Position numbers and translations under genes: made by a program. A DNA stretch of 64,000 bases from Actinokineospora baliensis. Its GTDB lineage: Bacteria; Actinomycetota; Actinomycetes; Mycobacteriales; Pseudonocardiaceae. Under the pieces are notes generated by a model. It saw only the letters and a list, made by a program, of their open reading frames with translations. It was not told the DNA's origin and searched no databases. The stretch spans positions 124,001 to 188,000 of the forward strand of contig NZ_JAFBCK010000001.1 of NCBI RefSeq assembly GCF_016907695.1, read 5' to 3'. This document shows, piece after piece, positions 1-26,098 of the stretch; the stretch's first letter is position 1, and each line of letters begins with the position of its first letter.

Positions 1-3000
1 ACCTTCGCCGAGCAACCCGGCCGACGCATCGATGAACTCACCCGCCAACGCGTTGAGCACAACGTCGACCTCGGGGAATTTGTCGGCGAACCCAAGGTCG
101 CGCGACGAGGCGAGGTGCGCGTCGTCGAGTCCGGTGACGGGCCACTTGGCAGGGCTCGCGGTGCCGTAGATCTCGGCGCCGAGGTGCCGGGCGACCTGCA
201 CCGCAGCCATACCAACGCCGCCCGCGGCGGCGTGCACGAGCACTCGTTCACCCACCTGCAGCCCAGCCAGGTCGACGAGTCCGAAGTAGGCGGTGAGGAA
301 CGCCATCGGCACGGTCGCGGCCTCGGCGAACGACCAGTCGTCCGGCATCGGGGCGAGCATCCGGTGGTCGACCACGACCGACGGGCCGAACCCGCCCGCG
401 AGGAGTCCGAATACCCGATCCCCCAGCCGCAGGTCGACATCCGGGCCGACCTCGACGACCACGCCCGCGCCCTCGGATCCCAGGAGTGCGTGTTCGGGGT
501 ATTGCCCCAGAGCGATGAGGACGTCACGGAAGTTCACACCGGTCGCCCGGATCTCCACCCGGACCTCACCCGGGCCAGGCGTGCCCGCGTCGAGCGGGTT
601 CAGCGCCAACGCGTCGAGCGCGTCACCGCCTGGTTGGAGGCGCCAGGCCGGGGAATCGGGCAGGGACAGGGTGCCGGTCGCGCGGGCCAACCGAGGCGCG
701 AACACCTCATCGCCGCGCAGGACCAGTTGCGGCTCGTCGAGGTCTAGCAGGCTCGCGACGACGCCGTCACCAGGCTCGTGATCGCCGTCCAGCAGCAGGA
801 ACCGACCCGGGTGCTCGGCTTGCGCCGAACGGACCAGACCGCCCGCTGCCGCACCGGCGACATCGACGATCTCGTCCCCGGGCAAGGCGGCAACCGCACC
901 CCGGGTGAACAAGACCAGGGTCGATTCGGCGAACCGGTCATCGGCGAGCCAGGCCCGCATCGCGGCCAGCACGGTGACCACAGTGGACTCGATGTCGCCG
1001 GACGGCACCCGCCACAGCACCGCGTCGGCTGGCGCCCACTCGGCGGGTTCGCCGCACAACACGGACTTGGTGGATCCCTGGGTTGCGATCCTGGCCCAGT
1101 CGAGGGCGAACAGGTCGTCCTCGCGGCGGATAGGGGGGCGAAGTGTGAGGGTGTTGACCGTGATGACCGGAGTCCCCGCGAGGTCGGTCGCGGTCAGCGA
1201 GTAGGTGTTGGTGCCGGTCGTCTTGATAGCGACGCGAAGGCCGGTCGCACCTGTGGCATGGCGGGTGACGCCGGACCAGGCGAAGGGAAGGCCCGCGCGG
1301 GCCGGGTCGACGCCGGTCGGGTGCAGGGCCGCGTCGAGCAGCGCCGGGTGCACACCGAAGCGGGTGGCCTCCCGGTGCGCGGACTCGGGGAGCTGGACTT
1401 CGCCGTAGAGGGTGTCGTCCGTGCGCCAGGCAGCGCGCAGGCCCTGGAAGAGCGGACCGTAGCCGAATCCGTTGTCTGCGGCTGTGGCGTAGAACGCGTC
1501 GAGGTCAACGGGCTCAGCCTTGGGCGGCCATGCGAGTGGGACTGTGGTGGCGGCACCGCCGAGTCGACCCTGGGCGTGCAGTGTCCAGTCCAGACCGTCC
1601 ACACTGGAGTGGATGTCGAGGGATCTGGTGCCGTCCTCGGCCGCGGGAGCAACGCTGACCTGGATGCGGATGGCACCGGTCAGGGGCAGCGGCGCGGAGA
1701 TGGTCAGGTCGTCGAGGACCGGGGAGCCGACCTGGTCACCGGCGTGCATGGCCAGCTCGACGAACGCCGTGCCGGGGACCAGCACCTCGCCGCCGATGCG
1801 GTGTTCGGTCAGCCAGGGGTGGGTGCTCGGGGAGAGCCGCCCGGTGAAGAGGTGGCCGCCGTCGGGCTGGGGTGCGGCGGCGGCGAGGAGCGGGTGGTCG
1901 GCGGCGCCGAGTCCCGCCGCGGTGACGTCGGTTCGAGCGGACGGACGTGGCCAGTAGCGGCGGCGTTCAAACGGGTAGGTGGGCAGGTCGGTCCGGGCAC
2001 CGCCGGGCAGGAGCTCGGGCCAGTTGACGCGGGTACCGAGCGTGTGGACGCGCCCGAGGGCGCGGACCAGCGTCTCGTGGTCGTCGCGGCCCGACCGCAG
2101 GACGGGTGCGCTGCCGTCGCCGACCAGGGCGCTGAGCACACCGTCGGGGCCGAGCTCGAGGAAGCGGTTGGCACCCCGCTCGCGAAGCTCCCTCGCAGCA
2201 GCGGCGAAACGGACCGTCTCGCGGACCTGTCGCACCCAGTACTCGGCCGTGGCCGGATCACCAGTTGAACTGTTCAACAAGGGGATTGTCGGATTGTTGA
2301 ACGATAGACCCGTGATCGCCTGGCGGAACTCGTCGAGCATGGGGTCCATCAGGCGACTGTGGAACGCGTGCGACACCGTCAACCGCTTGAAGCGCCTGTT
2401 TTGTTCAACAATCCTACGTTCGAACTGTTCAACAATTCTACAATCCCCGGATACCACAATCGAACGATCCGAGTTCACCGCAGCCAGGTCCAGGCCATCG
2501 AGGAGCTCGATCTCGCCTTCAGCGGCCTCGACGGCGAGCATGGCGCCGCTGGCGGGCAGGGCCTGCATCAACCGGGCGCGGGCCGAGACCAGCGTGCAGG
2601 CGTCGTCCAGCGAGAGGATGCCCGCGGCGTGGGCGGCGGCCACCTCGCCGATGGAGTGGCCGACGAGCAGGTCCGGGCGGAGGCCGAGGGACTCCAGCAG
2701 GCGCAGGAGCGACACCTGGAGGGCGAACAGGGCGGGCTGGGCGTTGCCGGTCTGGTCCAGGTCAGCCGCGTCGAACGACAGACGGGCGGCGATCTCGTCG
2801 TGGGTCGAGGCGAACACGGGGAAGACGCGCAGACCTTCCCCCATGCCCAGCCGCTGCGAACCCTGGCCGGTGAACAGGAAGGCCAACTTGCCCGGGGTGT
2901 CGACGCCGAAGTCCGCCGCGGCCGGGGTGCCGCCGTCGGCGATCTCGGCGAGTGCGGCGTCGGCGGCCGAGGCGTCGCGGGCAGTCACCACGGCCCGGTG

Positions 3001-4536
3001 CTGGAACGCGGCACGGGTTGTGGCCAGCGAGTACGCGGTGTCCAGCAGGCTCCCCGCACCGACCCGCAGCCCGGCGGCCTGCGCGCGCAGCGCCTCCTGG
3101 GTCCGCCCCGACAGCAGCAGCGGCACGACGGCCGGATCGGCGGCGCTGACCGGCGCGTCGACCTCGGGAGCCTGCTCCAGGATCGTGTGGGCGTTGGTCC
3201 CGCTGACGCCGAACGAGGACACCGCGGCCCGGCGCGGTCGATCCACCTCCGGCCAGGGCTGGTTCCCGGAGAGCAGCGAAATGGTGCCTGCAGCCCAGTT
3301 GACGTGCGGTGATGGCGTTTCGGCGTGCAGGGTGGCGGGCAGGACTCCGTGGCGCAGCGCCATGACGGCCTTGATGATCCCGGCGACCCCGGCTGCGGCC
3401 TGGGTGTGGCCGATGTTCGACTTGACCGACCCCAACCACAGTGGTCGCGCGCGGTCGCGCCCGTAGGTCGCCAGCAGTGCCTCGGCCTCGATGGGGTCGC
3501 CGAGCCGGGTCCCGGTTCCGTGCGCCTCCACCATGTCCACATCGGACGGGGTGAGCCCCGCAGACTCCAACGCGGCCCGGATGACCCGCTGCTGCGACGG
3601 TCCGTTGGGCGCCGTCAAACCGTTGGACGCGCCATCCTGGTTGACCGCGCTGCCGCGCACGACGGCCAGCACCCGGTGGCCCGCCGCTCGTGCGGCGGAC
3701 AACCGCATGACCACCAGGACACCGACACCCTCACCCCACCCGGTGCCGTCCGCGCCAGCGCCGAACGCCTTGCACCGACCGTCGGGCGCTAAGGCCTTCT
3801 GGCGGCTGAACTCCACGAACGCCGCGGGCGTCGACATCACCGTGACGCCACCGACCAACGCCATCCGGCACTCGCCCGCACGCAGCGCCTGCATCGCCAG
3901 GTGCAGCGCCACCAACGAAGACGAGCACGCTGTGTCCACAGTGACCGCCGGACCTTCGAGCCCGAGCGTGTAGGCGATACGTCCGGAAAGGACACTCGCT
4001 GCGCTACCGGTCGCCAGATACCCCTCGGCGGCTTCGGGATCGGCGGCGATGACACCGGCGTAGTCCTGGCCGTTCGTACCCGCGAACACGCCGACCGAGT
4101 CGCCGCGCAGTGAAGTGGGGTCGATCCCAGCGCGCTCCAAGGCCTCCCAACACGCCTGCAACAACAAGCGCTGCTGCGGGTCCATCGCGGTCGCCTCGCG
4201 CGGCGAGACCTCGAACAGGCCCGCGTCGAATTCTGCTGCGCCGTCGAGGAAACCGCCGGTCGCGCCGTAGCTGGAATCGGGCGAGTCCTGGTCCGCCAAG
4301 GCTTCGAGGTCCCAGCCGCGGTCGGTAGGGAACGGACCGATCGCGTCCCGGCCCTCGGTGACCAGGCGCCACAGGTCCTCGGGTGTGCCGACGCCGCCGG
4401 GGAAGCGGCAGCTCATCGCCACGATCGCCACCGGCTCGGTCGCCTTGGCCTCGACCTCGCGCAGCTTCCGGTGCGCCGCCCGCAGTTCGCCCGTGACGAA
4501 CTTCAGGTTCTCCAGCAGCTTCTTCTCATCAGCCAT
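1..4536 (-). CDS. PKS-II: type I modular polyketide synthase, partial (KS-AT-DH-ER, 3' end outside window)
   Basis: The ATG at 4536 opens a reading frame that stays open to the left edge (1512 codons), so the 3' end is missing. The N-terminus ([13 protein letters not shown]...) is a short coiled-coil docking segment. Approximate domains: KS 33-457 with [11 protein letters not shown] 549-845 with GHSIG and VSHAFHS, the malonyl-CoA signature; DH 872-1142 with [10 protein letters not shown] (HxxxGxxxxP) and LLDAALH; ER from about 1282, with the NADPH motif [14 protein letters not shown] and an ACP would be expected beyond the edge, making this a fully reducing module. It starts 25 bp after PKS-I stops, so the two genes are probably co-transcribed and PKS-II probably extends the PKS-I product. 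One TTA codon lies at 3790-3792. Identification as PKS is certain; the module order is inferred. Confidence 0.97.
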   Translation of the reverse strand, partial: MADEKKLLENLKFVTGELRAAHRKLREVEAKATEPVAIVAMSCRFPGGVGTPEDLWRLVTEGRDAIGPFPTDRGWDLEALADQDSPDSSYGATGGFLDGAAEFDAGLFEVSPREATAMDPQQRLLLQACWEALERAGIDPTSLRGDSVGVFAGTNGQDYAGVIAADPEAAEGYLATGSAASVLSGRIAYTLGLEGPAVTVDTACSSSLVALHLAMQALRAGECRMALVGGVTVMSTPAAFVEFSRQKALAPDGRCKAFGAGADGTGWGEGVGVLVVMRLSAARAAGHRVLAVVRGSAVNQDGASNGLTAPNGPSQQRVIRAALESAGLTPSDVDMVEAHGTGTRLGDPIEAEALLATYGRDRARPLWLGSVKSNIGHTQAAAGVAGIIKAVMALRHGVLPATLHAETPSPHVNWAAGTISLLSGNQPWPEVDRPRRAAVSSFGVSGTNAHTILEQAPEVDAPVSAADPAVVPLLLSGRTQEALRAQAAGLRVGAGSLLDTAYSLATTRAAFQHRAVVTARDASAADAALAEIADGGTPAAADFGVDTPGKLAFLFTGQGSQRLGMGEGLRVFPVFASTHDEIAARLSFDAADLDQTGNAQPALFALQVSLLRLLESLGLRPDLLVGHSIGEVAAAHAAGILSLDDACTLVSARARLMQALPASGAMLAVEAAEGEIELLDGLDLAAVNSDRSIVVSGDCRIVEQFERRIVEQNRRFKRLTVSHAFHSRLMDPMLDEFRQAITGLSFNNPTIPLLNSSTGDPATAEYWVRQVRETVRFAAAARELRERGANRFLELGPDGVLSALVGDGSAPVLRSGRDDHETLVRALGRVHTLGTRVNWPELLPGGARTDLPTYPFERRRYWPRPSARTDVTAAGLGAADHPLLAAAAPQPDGGHLFTGRLSPSTHPWLTEHRIGGEVLVPGTAFVELAMHAGDQVGSPVLDDLTISAPLPLTGAIRIQVSVAPAAEDGTRSLDIHSSVDGLDWTLHAQGRLGGAATTVPLAWPPKAEPVDLDAFYATAADNGFGYGPLFQGLRAAWRTDDTLYGEVQLPESAHREATRFGVHPALLDAALHPTGVDPARAGLPFAWSGVTRHATGATGLRVAIKTTGTNTYSLTATDLAGTPVITVNTLTLRPPIRREDDLFALDWARIATQGSTKSVLCGEPAEWAPADAVLWRVPSGDIESTVVTVLAAMRAWLADDRFAESTLVLFTRGAVAALPGDEIVDVAGAAAGGLVRSAQAEHPGRFLLLDGDHEPGDGVVASLLDLDEPQLVLRGDEVFAPRLARATGTLSLPDSPAWRLQPGGDALDALALNPLDAGTPGPGEVRVEIRATGVNFRDVLIALGQYPEHALLGSEGAGVVVEVGPDVDLRLGDRVFGLLAGGFGPSVVVDHRMLAPMPDDWSFAEAATVPMAFLTAYFGLVDLAGLQVGERVLVHAAAGGVGMAAVQVARHLGAEIYGTASPAKWPVTGLDDAHLASSRDLGFADKFPEVDVVLNALAGEFIDASAGLLGEG
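2258..2470 (-). repeat. AT-rich palindromic repeats inside the PKS-II AT domain
   Basis: Segment A (2258-2307) contains TTGAACTGTTCAA (2265-2277) and a hairpin of GTTCAACAA (2272-2280) with TTGTTGAAC (2294-2302). Segment B (about 2399-2466) has two GTTCAACAAT units 24 bp apart. They encode [13 protein letters not shown] and [17 protein letters not shown] on either side of VSHAFHS. The local GC content is far below that of the surroundings. Confidence 0.85.
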
Positions 4537-4561
4537 GGTCAGCGACTCCCAGCCACGGGCC

Positions 4562-21382
<16,821 letters not shown>

Positions 21383-21736
21383 GAATGCCTCAAACCCACT
21401 CGATACCGCGGGAACCACCCGAAGCCTGAACCGAATCCCGTGCGGAAATCCTCCATTTTCCTCACCCGGACCCTAGTTAGCCCCCTCCGGCACGGCCAAC
21501 CCCTAAGCCCCCACCCCGTGCCCCTAACCAGCGACCCCACCCGACAACCCGGGCGGTGCGGGCAGCCGTGGGCGGGCGGCGGAGCCTGCCAAGTGTGATC
21601 CAGGGTTCACCCCGGTGACGACGAGCGACGGTACGATCACCGCCGCTACGGGTTCGAACCGGGCAAATCCGGCAGGACCCCCGCCCCCGCGACCTACCGC
21701 CAGGGCGGCTGACGAGCCTGAAGGGGAACCACAAGC
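21383..21736. promoter_or_regulatory. Divergent intergenic region between PKS-I and the ABC transporter operon
   Basis: This 354-bp gap separates the start codons of PKS-I (minus) and the ABC ATPase (plus), so promoters in both directions should lie here. It holds two CTAGGGG-type boxes (separate entry) and a purine-rich ribosome site just before the GTG at 21737. I see no small gene in it. Confidence 0.7.
21494..21530 (-). promoter_or_regulatory. CTAGGGG-type boxes upstream of PKS-I
   Basis: On the minus strand, CTTAGGGGTTGGCC covers 21494-21507 and GGTTAGGGGC lies about two helical turns (21 bp) further upstream. The near box ends 112 bp before the PKS-I ATG, almost the same spacing as the matching boxes before PKS-III (110 bp) and the thioesterase homologue (113 bp). 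Candidate binding site of the LAL regulator; this is inferred from recurrence only. Confidence 0.55.
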
Positions 21737-22525
21737 GTGAACGCGGTGCAGCCTAGGGTCGAGGGCGGGACGGCGGCATTGCGGCTGCTCGGCCTGCACA
21801 AGGTGTTCGGTGAGTACACGGCGGTCGACCACGCCGACCTCACCGTCGCCCCCGGTTCGTTCTATGGACTCGTTGGTCCTAACGGCGCGGGCAAGACAAC
21901 AGCGCTCTCTATGGCCGTCGGTCTACTACGTCCGGACGAGGGCCGCTCCGAGGTGTTCGGCGTGGACGTCTGGGCTGAGCCATTGGCCGCGCGCAAGCTC
22001 ATGGGCGTTCTGCCCGACGGTCTTGCCTTGCCTGAGCGCCTCACTGGCCGCGAACTCCTCACTTACCTCGGTCAGCTAAGAGGCCTGGACGCCAAGACAG
22101 TCGCGGACCGCGCCGCGGAGCTGCTCGAGGTGATGGAGCTGACGGGCGACGCGGAGCGCACGCTCGTAGTCGACTACTCCACCGGTATGCGCAAGAAGAT
22201 CGGTCTCGCCACCGCGCTCCTCCACGGACCCCGGCTGCTGGTGCTCGACGAGCCGTTCGAAGCGGTCGACCCGGTGTCGGCCGCCACGATCAAGCGCATC
22301 CTCAACCGGTTCGTCGCGGGCGGCGGCTCGGTGCTGCTCTCCAGCCACGTCATGGCGCTGGTCGAGCAGCTGTGCGACACGGTCGCGGTGATGGCCAAGG
22401 GCCGCGTGGTCGCCGAGGGGCCGCTCGACGAGGTCCGCGCGGGCGCGTCGCTGGAGGACACCTTCGTCGAACTCGTCGGCGTCAAGGTCGGCGGCGGGGA
22501 GGGCCTGTCGTGGCTGGCGTCCTGA
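21737..22525 (+). CDS. ABC transporter ATP-binding protein
   Basis: 262 aa with a GTG start preceded by the purine-rich stretch GAAGGGGAA. All ATPase motifs are visible: Walker A GPNGAGKTT (residues 47-55), the signature region YSTGMRKKIGLA, Walker B LLVLDEPFE and the H-loop SSH. It is of the ABC-2/drug-exporter type. Its last 16 bases overlap the start of the multi-spanning membrane partner, implying translational coupling and a two-component transporter. In this setting it probably exports the polyketide or protects the host, but the substrate cannot be read from sequence. Codon use (AGA, CTA, CTT) is less GC-biased than in the PKS genes. Confidence 0.93.
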   Translation: MNAVQPRVEGGTAALRLLGLHKVFGEYTAVDHADLTVAPGSFYGLVGPNGAGKTTALSMAVGLLRPDEGRSEVFGVDVWAEPLAARKLMGVLPDGLALPERLTGRELLTYLGQLRGLDAKTVADRAAELLEVMELTGDAERTLVVDYSTGMRKKIGLATALLHGPRLLVLDEPFEAVDPVSAATIKRILNRFVAGGGSVLLSSHVMALVEQLCDTVAVMAKGRVVAEGPLDEVRAGASLEDTFVELVGVKVGGGEGLSWLAS

Positions 22526-24393
22526 TCCGGATGAAGCTCGCCGTCCTGCGGCACACCATCGCCGGTCCGAAGGCGACCTGGATGCTCACCGGCGGTCTCG
22601 TCGGCCTGGCCATCGCCGCCGGGACGATCGCGCTCGCCACCGCGGACGCCGCCCCCGGTACCGTCGCCGACCTGCTCGCGGTCACGTTCGCCATCTGGGC
22701 CTTCGGCTGGATGCTCGGCCCCGCCTTCGGCGGCGACCCCGTCCTGCGCGCCGAACAGTTCGCCCTGGAACCCGTGTCGCGCACGCGCCTGGCCCTCGGC
22801 TTGCTCGGCGCGGCTTTCGTCGGTGTCACGACCGCGGTCACGTTGGTGGCCTTCATCGCGCTCGTCGTCTACGCCGCCCGGCTGGGCACTCTGTCCGTCA
22901 TCGTGTCCATCCCGGCCCTGGTGCTCCAACTGACCCTCGTCGTCCTGCTGTCGAGGCTCGCGGCCCGGTTCTTCGGTGCGCTGGCTCGCTCCCGCACGGG
23001 CGCCGCCGTGACCGCCGTGATCACCGCGACGATGATGGTGCTCAGCCAGTCCGGCTGGGTCGTCTTCATCGCTCTCGACGTCGTGCTGCAGACCGGGTTC
23101 TCCAGCGCCACCTCCGTCGTGATCCGCGCACTGCCGTCCAGCTGGGGCGTTATCGCCGTTGAGGCCGCAGCACGCCGAGACTGGCTGTGGGTCGTGGGGC
23201 CCTTGTTGGCCTTGGCCGTCCTAGTGGTCCTGCTCGTGTTGCTGTGGGCCCGTGCCCTCGGCCCACAGCGGCTCGCTCGCCCCGTAGTGCGTGGCTCGTC
23301 TGCTGCGAGTGCGGCCAAGTGGGCCAACCGCGGACCGGTCACGGCGGTGTACGTGAAGGAGGTCCGCACTTGGCTGCGTGACCCTCTACGCGTGCAGACT
23401 CTCGTAGTCGCGCCTGCGTTCGCCCTACTGACCGGCCTGCTGCCACTGCTGTTCGACTCGACGGCCTTCTTGCCGTTCGTCGGTGCCACTACCGCGCTGA
23501 TGGCCGCTACAACCAGCGCCAACCTCTATGGCCAAGACGGCACTGCGCTGTGGTTGACGCTGATGACACCTGGCAGCGAGCTCGCCGACGTTCGTGGACG
23601 CCAGCTCGCGTGGCTGATCTGGTTTGGCCCACTGTCGATCGCTCTGACCATCATCGGCACCGCCATCCACGGCGACCTCTGGCCCTGGGCCATCGCCGCC
23701 ACCACAGCCACCCTGGGCGGCGGCGCGGGCCTAGTGGTGCTGACCTCGATCGACCAGTTGGTTCCCGGCCCGGACCCGCACCGCAACAAGAACTCGCCTC
23801 TAGACCACGGCGACGTCACCGGCCCTGCCTTCGTGGCACTGCTCCTGGTGCTCACAGCCGCCACCCCGGCCCTGTGCGTGGTGTTGGCAGGTGACCTGTT
23901 GAACATGCCGCTGCTGATGTGGGCAGGTGGTCCCGCAGGCGTCCTAACGGGCTTTGTCGCGTACTGGGTCTTGGGTGGTCTCGCGGCTAAGAGGCTTGCG
24001 GACCGCGGGCCGGAACTGCTGTACCTGATGCGTGCGGGCAAGGAACACGAAGCCGCTCTAAGCGCGGAAACGTCCGTCATCAAGGCCATGCCCCGCCACC
24101 GCCGGGGCCTCCTCTGGACGAGCTTCTTCATCGGCTGCCTGGCGACCTTCCCCCAGGGCCTGGTGCCCCTCGGCATGAAGCTCACCGGCGAGATCGAGCG
24201 GGTGTGGTTCCTGGCCCTGTACCTCCCCGAAGGCCTCCAGTGGCCGGTGATCGCCCTCATGCTCCTCATCGGCCTGAGCGCCTTCGCCCTGGCGGGCTGG
24301 GTCTACCTCACCGAGTCCCGCAAGCTCAAGGCCAAGCTCGAACGCAAAGCCGCCGAGCGCCAACACCAAGACCACCCCGTCGCAGTCGGTTGA
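22510..24393 (+). CDS. ABC transporter membrane (permease) subunit
   Basis: I chose the GTG at 22510 (VAGVLIRMKLAVLRH...), which overlaps the end of the ATPase gene and has GGGGAGGG about 7 bp upstream; an internal ATG at 22531 is the alternative. The protein is about 627 aa with many hydrophobic segments (about 12-14), for example MLTGGLVGLAIAAGTIAL and WVVGPLLALAVLVVLLVLLW. The C-terminus is basic and cytoplasmic-looking (ESRKLKAKLERKAAERQ). It fits a large fused-type ABC-2 permease working with the upstream ATPase. An upstream in-frame start at 22372 would lie inside the ATPase gene and give a low-complexity Arg/Gly leader, so I rejected it. Confidence 0.88.
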   Translation: MAGVLIRMKLAVLRHTIAGPKATWMLTGGLVGLAIAAGTIALATADAAPGTVADLLAVTFAIWAFGWMLGPAFGGDPVLRAEQFALEPVSRTRLALGLLGAAFVGVTTAVTLVAFIALVVYAARLGTLSVIVSIPALVLQLTLVVLLSRLAARFFGALARSRTGAAVTAVITATMMVLSQSGWVVFIALDVVLQTGFSSATSVVIRALPSSWGVIAVEAAARRDWLWVVGPLLALAVLVVLLVLLWARALGPQRLARPVVRGSSAASAAKWANRGPVTAVYVKEVRTWLRDPLRVQTLVVAPAFALLTGLLPLLFDSTAFLPFVGATTALMAATTSANLYGQDGTALWLTLMTPGSELADVRGRQLAWLIWFGPLSIALTIIGTAIHGDLWPWAIAATTATLGGGAGLVVLTSIDQLVPGPDPHRNKNSPLDHGDVTGPAFVALLLVLTAATPALCVVLAGDLLNMPLLMWAGGPAGVLTGFVAYWVLGGLAAKRLADRGPELLYLMRAGKEHEAALSAETSVIKAMPRHRRGLLWTSFFIGCLATFPQGLVPLGMKLTGEIERVWFLALYLPEGLQWPVIALMLLIGLSAFALAGWVYLTESRKLKAKLERKAAERQHQDHPVAVG

Positions 24394-24400
24394 CCCCGCC

Positions 24401-24434
24401 GTCGCCTACAGCCCACCCAGGGGCTGTAGGCGAC
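24401..24434. terminator. Bidirectional terminator hairpin between permease and carboxylase genes
   Basis: Perfect 14-bp inverted repeat: GTCGCCTACAGCCC at 24401-24414, loop ACCCAG, and the complementary arm at 24421-24434. It sits in the 44-bp gap between two convergent genes, 7 bp after one stop codon and 3 bp from the other, so it can terminate both transcripts. There is no U-tract, as is usual in actinomycetes. Confidence 0.88.
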
Positions 24435-24437
24435 GCC

Positions 24438-26003
24438 CTAGAGCGGGATGTTGCCGTGCTTGCGGGTGGGGGCCGTGGTCCGCTTGGTGCGGAGGACGCG
24501 CAGCGCGGTGGCGATCTCCAGGCGCGTGCGCGCGGGCTGGATCACCCGGTCCACATAGCCGCGTTCAGCGGCGGCGTAAGGGTTGCTGAACGCGCGGCGG
24601 TACTCGTCGACCAGCCCGGCGGCGACTGCGGCGCGCTCGGCGGGATCGGCAGCCTGGAGGGTCCTGCGGTGCAGGATCTGGACAGCGCCGGTGGCACCCA
24701 TGACGGCGATCTCAGCGGTCGGCCACGCCAGGTTGACGTCCGCGCCGAGGTGTTTGGAGCCCATGACCGCATAGCCTCCGCCGTAAGCCTTACGCAGGAC
24801 GACGGTGACCTTAGGCACGGTGGCCTCGGCATAGGCGTAGATGAGCTTGGCCCCGTGGCGGACGATCCCTCCCCGCTCTTGCGCGACACCGGGCAGGTAG
24901 CCGGGAACGTCGGCCAGGGTGACGATCGGGATGCTGAAGGCGTCACAGAAGCGGACGAACCTCGCGGCCTTCTCCGAGCTCGCGATGTCGATTGCGCCCG
25001 CGTTCACCAGAGGGTTGTTGGCGACAACAGCGACCGAGTGACCGTCTACGCGCGCGAGCACGCACACGATGTTGCGGGCGTAGTCGGGCTGGACCTCAAG
25101 GTAGTCACCGTCGTCGACAACAGCCCGGATGACCTCGGTGACGTCGTAGCCGTGGTTCTCCGCGTCGGGGATCAGGCTGTCGAGCCGTTGGTCCAGTTCG
25201 GTCACGTCAGGCTCGTGGGCGTGTTCGTAGACCGGCAATGGGTCCAGGTTGTTGCTGGGTAGGTAACTGAGCAACGTCTGAACCCAGGCGATGGCGTCTT
25301 GTTCGTCGTCTCCGACGTAGTGCGCGTTGCCGGACACGGAGCTGTTGACGGCAGGGCCGCCTAGCTCGTCGAGTGTGGTGTTCTCGCCGGTCACCGCGGA
25401 CACGACCTCAGGCCCGGTGACGAACATGTAAGAGGTCTTGTCGACCATCACGGTGAAGTCGGTTATCGCGGGCGAGTACACAGCCCCACCGGCGCAGGGA
25501 CCCATCAGCAGCGAAATCTGCGGCACTACGCCAGAAGCGCGCACATTACGCATCCCGAGTTCGGCGTAGTGCGCCAAGGAGACAACGCCCTCCTGGATCC
25601 GCGCCCCACCGGAGTCGTTGATACCGATCACCGGGCAGCCGATGCTAAGAGCCAGGTCCATCACCTTGAGGACCTTGTTGCCGAACGCCTCCCCCATGCT
25701 GCCGCCGAGGGTGGTGAAGTCTTGGGAGAACACGCATACCTGGCGACCGTCTACCGTGCCGTGCCCAGTGACGACGCCGTCGCCGTAGGGCCGGTTGTGT
25801 TCCATGCCGAAGTCGGTGCATCTATGGCGCGCGAACTCGTCGAGCTCGACGAATGAGCCGGGGTCCAGCAGCAACTCGATGCGCTCGCGCGCGGTGAGCT
25901 TGCCTTTGGCGTGCTGGCGGTCGACCGCGCGTTTCTCCGCGATCTCGACGGCCTGGACGTGCCGAGCGGCGAGGTCGGAGATCCGATCCGCGGTGGTCGA
26001 CAT
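24438..26003 (-). CDS. pccB: Acyl-CoA carboxylase beta subunit (propionyl-CoA carboxylase type)
   Basis: 521 aa, full length for the family. This is the carboxyltransferase half of a biotin-dependent acyl-CoA carboxylase, converting propionyl-CoA (or acetyl-CoA) to methylmalonyl-CoA (or malonyl-CoA). Both crotonase-like halves are present, with the oxyanion-hole segments NDSGGARIQEG and KAYGGGYAVMGSKHLGAD and the GPCAGGAVYSPAITD loop. The ATG at 26003 has GAGGAGG about 8 bp upstream. It needs a biotinylated alpha subunit, which is not in this window. Placed inside the cluster, it probably supplies methylmalonyl-CoA for the loading AT and the YASH-type AT, and perhaps malonyl-CoA. The symbol reflects family resemblance; exact substrate preference is not established. 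Confidence 0.92.
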   Translation of the reverse strand: MSTTADRISDLAARHVQAVEIAEKRAVDRQHAKGKLTARERIELLLDPGSFVELDEFARHRCTDFGMEHNRPYGDGVVTGHGTVDGRQVCVFSQDFTTLGGSMGEAFGNKVLKVMDLALSIGCPVIGINDSGGARIQEGVVSLAHYAELGMRNVRASGVVPQISLLMGPCAGGAVYSPAITDFTVMVDKTSYMFVTGPEVVSAVTGENTTLDELGGPAVNSSVSGNAHYVGDDEQDAIAWVQTLLSYLPSNNLDPLPVYEHAHEPDVTELDQRLDSLIPDAENHGYDVTEVIRAVVDDGDYLEVQPDYARNIVCVLARVDGHSVAVVANNPLVNAGAIDIASSEKAARFVRFCDAFSIPIVTLADVPGYLPGVAQERGGIVRHGAKLIYAYAEATVPKVTVVLRKAYGGGYAVMGSKHLGADVNLAWPTAEIAVMGATGAVQILHRRTLQAADPAERAAVAAGLVDEYRRAFSNPYAAAERGYVDRVIQPARTRLEIATALRVLRTKRTTAPTRKHGNIPL

Positions 26004-26059
26004 GGCTCGGTCCTCCTCACGGCTCAGCGATCAAGGTAGGGCCGAGCCGGGGCGGGGCA

Positions 26060-26080
26060 GTACCCCTAGCGCCCCCTGCA
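26060..26080 (-). promoter_or_regulatory. CTAGGGG box between pccB and the MFS gene
   Basis: The minus strand reads GCAGGGGGCGCTAGGGGTAC, two AGGGG cores one helical turn apart. The box ends 57 bp before the pccB start codon and lies just upstream of the MFS gene, so it could serve either direction. It matches the boxes found elsewhere in the cluster. Confidence 0.5.
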
Positions 26081-26098
26081 CGCCGCTAAGCTGGGCTT

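Noticed and set aside
2265..2277. TTGAACTGTTCAA read as a LexA/SOS box
   Set aside because: Actinobacterial SOS boxes have a 4-bp spacer between GAAC and GTTC; here it is 1 bp, and the sites are deep inside coding sequence.
22372..22509. Upstream start for the ABC permease inside the ATPase gene
   Set aside because: The added leader is Arg/Gly-rich shadow of the ATPase coding sequence; the overlapping GTG at 22510 has a ribosome site.
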